From PNAI01 sp035574295 (GTDB lineage Bacteria; Pseudomonadota; Alphaproteobacteria; Rhizobiales; Xanthobacteraceae), in contig DATLYX010000007.1 in the NCBI GenBank assembly GCA_035574295.1, positions 1 to 7,987 of the forward strand: DNA of 7,987 bases. Reading direction: 5' to 3'. Both the position numbers and the translations under genes were made by a program. The notes beneath the pieces were generated by a model. That model saw only the letters and a program-made list of their open reading frames with translations, was not told the origin of the DNA and searched no databases. Numbering within the stretch: position 1 is the first letter of the stretch; each line of letters begins with the position of its first letter. Positions 5,492 through 7,987 of the stretch are shown here, in pieces.

Positions 5492-6799
5492 ATGTACGCA
5501 ATGAGCCGGATTCGTCGCGCTGTTGTCGGTGCTGTTGTCGGTATTGCCGCGGCGATAGGGACCCTGGGAGGGGCCGTCGCTCAGCCTGCCGGAACGTCGA
5601 ACCCGCCCGAATGGAGCGGGCAGTCCGGCGCCTCCGGCCATCCGCTCATGACCGCCGAGGCCATTCGCGCCGCCGCTGCCGATTTCCGCAATTGTCTTGA
5701 TCGGCTGTGGCCGGAGGCCGCGCGCCGCGGCGTCTCGCGCGAGAGCTTTCTCAATCACACCGCTTGGCTCACGCCCGATCTCAGGATCATGGATCTGCTC
5801 GACGCGCAGCCGGAGTTCGTGCGCCCGATCTGGGATTATCTCGACGGGCTCACCGCTGAGGAGCGCGTGCGAATGGGGCAGGAGCTGCTCGCGAAACATC
5901 GCGCGGTCTTCGATCAGGTCGAGCTGGCCTACGGCGTCGACCGCCATATTCTGGCGGCGATCTGGGGCGTGGAGTCGCGCTACGGCACGATGATCGGCGA
6001 TCGGCATGTGCTGCGCTCGACCGCGACGCTCGCCTGCATCGGCCGCCGCCAGCCGTTCTTCCGCGAGGAATTTTTGGCCGCGCTGGAAATCCTCCACCGC
6101 GGCGATGTGCGGCCGGATCATCTGATGGGGTCGTGGGCCGGCGCCTTCGGGCCGACCCAGTTCATGCCCACCTCCTTCAAACGCTACGCCGTGGATTTCG
6201 ACGGCGACGGCCGCCGCGACGTGGTGGATTCGATGCCGGATGTTTTTGCCTCCACCGCCAACAACCTGAAAAAGGACGGTTGGATCACCGGCCAGCCCTG
6301 GGGCTACGAGGTGGTTCTGCCCGCGGGCTTCAATTACCTGCTCGCCGATCGCGCCCGCCAGTTCACCGTTCGCGAATGGGAACAGTTGGGGGTGCGGCGG
6401 GCCGACGGCCGGCCGTTCGCGCGTCCCGACGACCGCGCATTTGTCCTGCTTCCGGCCGGCGCACAGGGGCCAGCGTTCCTGATGCTTCCGAATTTCCTGG
6501 TGATCATGAAATACAATCCGGCCGAAGCCTATGCGCTCGCCATCGGCCATCTGGCCGATCGGCTGCGCGGCGAGGGTCCGATCGTGCAACCCTGGCCGCG
6601 CCACGAGCCGGCGTTGACGCGCGAGGAGCGGCGCGAGTTGCAAGAGCGCCTGCTGCGCCGCGGCTTCGATCTCGGCGAGGCGGACGGGCGCATTGGCCCG
6701 CGTTCGCGCGCAGCCATCCGCGAATTCCAGGCTTCGCTCGGGCTGACCCCCGACGGCTTTGCCTCGGTTTCCCTCCTGCAACGGTTGCGCAATGATTAA
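5492..6799 (+). CDS. Periplasmic lytic murein transglycosylase, MltB family, with C-terminal peptidoglycan-binding domain (copy 2)
   Basis: Same enzyme class and layout as the gene before it. The 435-residue product has a basic n-region (SRIRR), a hydrophobic core and a probable cleavage after GGAVA (residue 30), then a Gly/Ser/Pro-rich linker to about 50 that copy 1 lacks. The SLT_2 domain (about 60-360) holds catalytic Glu161 in WGVESRYG, PFFREEFLAALEI, GSWAGAFGPTQFMPTSFKRYA, the acidic loop DFDGDGR (235-241), SMPDVFASTANNLKKDGW, and GPAFLMLPNFLVIMKYN. PG_binding_1 occupies about 375-435 (LQERLLRRGFDLGEADGRIGPRSR...). ATGs at 5492 and 5501 are both possible; neither has a well-spaced ribosome binding site (GGGGCG lies about 12 nt before 5492). 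Two cysteines only in the mature protein (68, 182). Separated from copy 1 by 146 bp including a terminator; the SGNH gene follows 72 bp downstream and may be co-transcribed. Confidence 0.92.
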   Translation: MYAMSRIRRAVVGAVVGIAAAIGTLGGAVAQPAGTSNPPEWSGQSGASGHPLMTAEAIRAAAADFRNCLDRLWPEAARRGVSRESFLNHTAWLTPDLRIMDLLDAQPEFVRPIWDYLDGLTAEERVRMGQELLAKHRAVFDQVELAYGVDRHILAAIWGVESRYGTMIGDRHVLRSTATLACIGRRQPFFREEFLAALEILHRGDVRPDHLMGSWAGAFGPTQFMPTSFKRYAVDFDGDGRRDVVDSMPDVFASTANNLKKDGWITGQPWGYEVVLPAGFNYLLADRARQFTVREWEQLGVRRADGRPFARPDDRAFVLLPAGAQGPAFLMLPNFLVIMKYNPAEAYALAIGHLADRLRGEGPIVQPWPRHEPALTREERRELQERLLRRGFDLGEADGRIGPRSRAAIREFQASLGLTPDGFASVSLLQRLRND

Positions 6800-6871
6800 A
6801 TGATTAAGGGTGCGGGCCGCACGCCAATCCGCGCCTTCAAGTTGACACGGTCGAGATGCTAATCTTGGCCG
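6800..6871 (+). promoter_or_regulatory. Short spacer between the second transglycosylase and the SGNH gene
   Basis: An 8-bp tandem duplication AATGATTA (6791-6798, 6799-6806) spans the stop codon. A small hairpin GTGCG-GGC-CGCAC (6810-6822) follows without a T-run. A consensus -35 hexamer TTGACA occurs at 6842-6847, but the best -10-like hexamer TAATCT (6860-6865) is only 12 bp away, too close for a standard sigma-70-type promoter. Read-through from the transglycosylase is therefore as likely as a separate promoter. Confidence 0.3.
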
Positions 6872-7987
6872 ATGATGGCACCGGCGATGGCATTGAAACC
6901 GGCGCTCAGAGGCAAGACGCGATGGCGCGCCTGCGCGCTGCTGATCGCGGTCGCCGCCTTTGCGCTTTGGATGGCGGTTCCTGTTCGGGCTCAAACCGAA
7001 ATCGACGCGGCTGCCGGCCGGGTGCGCGTTGCGCAGAGCTTTTTCGACCGGCTGTTCAGCCCGTTCCCGCGTGACGGGTTATTCCCCGCACCGCGGCCCG
7101 AACCGCAGCGACCCGCGGATTATTCCCGCGCCCCGCCGCCGCGCAAGCCGGACACGCCGCCCACCGCCACGATCATGGTGCTCGGCGATTCGCTTGCCGA
7201 CTGGCTCGCCTATGGGCTCGAAGAGGCGCTGGTCGACACGCCGGAGATCGGCGTGGTGCGCAAGGCGCGCGCCGGCTCCGGTCTGATCCGTTACGACCTG
7301 CGCAACGAATCCCAGGACTGGCCGCAGGCCATTCGCGAAATTCTCGCGACCGAGAAGCCCAACTATTTGGTGATGATGATTGGGCTGAACGACCGACAGG
7401 CGATCCGCGTGCGTCAAGGTCAGGCACGCCCGCCAACATCGTCCGAGAAGCCTCAGGACCAGGAGCAGGATCCCGAGGACGCGGAACGCCGAGCCGAGAT
7501 GCAACGTCAGCGCGCCCCCGGCCTTTATGAATTCCAGAGCGAGCGGTGGGAGGAACTCTATATCCAGAGCATCGACGAAGTCATTGCGGTGCTCAAGAGC
7601 CGCGGCGTCCCGGTGTTCTGGGTCGGGCTGCCGCCGTTGCGCGGGCAGAAGGCGACGAATGACGCCTCCTATCTGAACGATTTGTTCCGCGCCCAGGCAG
7701 AAAAGGCCGGCATCGTCTATGTGGACGTATGGGACGGGTTCGTTGACGAGCAGGGCCGGTTCACGCTGCAGGGGCCCGACTTCGAGGGACAGAACCGCCG
7801 CCTGCGCACCGGCGACGGCATTCACTTCACCAAGGCCGGGGCGCGGAAACTGGCGCATTATCTTGAGCGCGAGATCAATCGTGTGGCGCCGCTGCAGGCC
7901 GTGGCGGTGGCCCCTCCCGAGCCGCAGCCGCAGACGCCGAGCCCGCGGCCGGGGGGTCCGACCGCGCGTCCGCTCAACGGACCTGCC
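6872..7987 (+). CDS. Exported SGNH/GDSL hydrolase, DUF459 type (3' end beyond window)
   Basis: The frame opens after a TAA at 6860-6862 and runs to the window edge: 372 codons with no stop. ATGs at 6872, 6875 and 6887 are possible; none has a clear ribosome binding site. Residues 1-40 form a signal peptide or N-terminal anchor (basic KTRWRA, hydrophobic LLIAVAAFALWMA, VRA then Q). A Pro-rich linker (64-98) leads to the hydrolase domain. SGNH blocks are complete: GDSLAD with nucleophile Ser107, GSG (135-137), GLND with Asn173, and DGIH with Asp315 and His318. After block III there is a charged Gln/Glu/Asp-rich insertion (about 182-216). The visible end (from about 345) is Pro-rich. The fold suggests an esterase acting on acylated carbohydrate in the periplasm; the substrate is unknown. 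Position behind two lytic transglycosylases suggests an envelope-glycan role. Confidence 0.85.
   Translation, partial: MMAPAMALKPALRGKTRWRACALLIAVAAFALWMAVPVRAQTEIDAAAGRVRVAQSFFDRLFSPFPRDGLFPAPRPEPQRPADYSRAPPPRKPDTPPTATIMVLGDSLADWLAYGLEEALVDTPEIGVVRKARAGSGLIRYDLRNESQDWPQAIREILATEKPNYLVMMIGLNDRQAIRVRQGQARPPTSSEKPQDQEQDPEDAERRAEMQRQRAPGLYEFQSERWEELYIQSIDEVIAVLKSRGVPVFWVGLPPLRGQKATNDASYLNDLFRAQAEKAGIVYVDVWDGFVDEQGRFTLQGPDFEGQNRRLRTGDGIHFTKAGARKLAHYLEREINRVAPLQAVAVAPPEPQPQTPSPRPGGPTARPLNGPA

Noticed and set aside
6842..6865. TTGACA plus TAATCT as a promoter for the SGNH gene
   Set aside because: The spacer is only 12 bp, too short for a normal housekeeping promoter; noted only as a loose -35 match.
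5300..6994. Very long open frame on the minus strand opposite the second transglycosylase (about 564 codons)
   Set aside because: It is antisense to a gene with clear domains and catalytic motifs; the translation is His/Arg/Gly-rich with no family features, as expected for a shadow frame in GC-rich DNA.
1..7987. Hidden defence system, CRISPR array, prophage or genomic island
   Set aside because: Every sizeable open stretch is explained by core or envelope genes, base composition is uniform apart from short spacers, and no transposase, integrase, tRNA or spacer-repeat array is present.

Overview
The window looks like chromosomal DNA of a GC-rich alphaproteobacterium, most likely Hyphomicrobiales (Bradyrhizobium / Rhodopseudomonas / Xanthobacteraceae type). 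This rests on codon bias, the rhizobial-type class I-beta aspartate aminotransferase, the ferrochelatase type, and a block of galU, lytic transglycosylases and a DUF459 SGNH protein that I recall from that order. No search was run. There are no integrases, transposases, phage genes, CRISPR arrays, tRNAs or rRNAs; this is mostly core housekeeping and envelope DNA.

Layout. (1) 1-150, minus: the first 50 codons of a membrane protein, possibly a DUF2029/GT87 glycosyltransferase. Its upstream region carries three 12-bp direct repeats. (2) 270-623, minus: a small secreted protein with ten cysteines and no recognised function. (3) 689-1894, plus: a PLP-dependent aspartate (probably also prephenate) aminotransferase, followed after a G/C-rich hairpin by (4) hemH, ferrochelatase, 1938-3005, plus. 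(5) 3026-3105: two REP-like palindromes in inverted orientation fill the gap between the converging hemH and galU. (6) 3111-3992, minus: galU, UTP-glucose-1-phosphate uridylyltransferase. (7) 4125-5345 and 5492-6799, plus: two tandem paralogous MltB-type lytic murein transglycosylases, each with a signal peptide, SLT_2 catalytic domain and C-terminal peptidoglycan-binding domain. They are separated by a likely intrinsic terminator and an AT-rich palindrome with a CtrA-like box. (8) 6872-7987+, plus: an exported SGNH/GDSL hydrolase (DUF459 type), cut by the window end.

How the genes fit together. The right half is a cell-envelope neighbourhood. GalU supplies UDP-glucose for surface glucans and LPS, the two transglycosylases cleave periplasmic peptidoglycan, and the SGNH protein is a plausible esterase acting on an acylated envelope glycan, perhaps removing the O-acetyl groups that block lytic transglycosylases. 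The left half is amino-acid and haem metabolism. I see no clear new defence or mobile system. The best leads are the REP doublet, the ten-cysteine secreted protein, and the paired transglycosylases with their SGNH neighbour.
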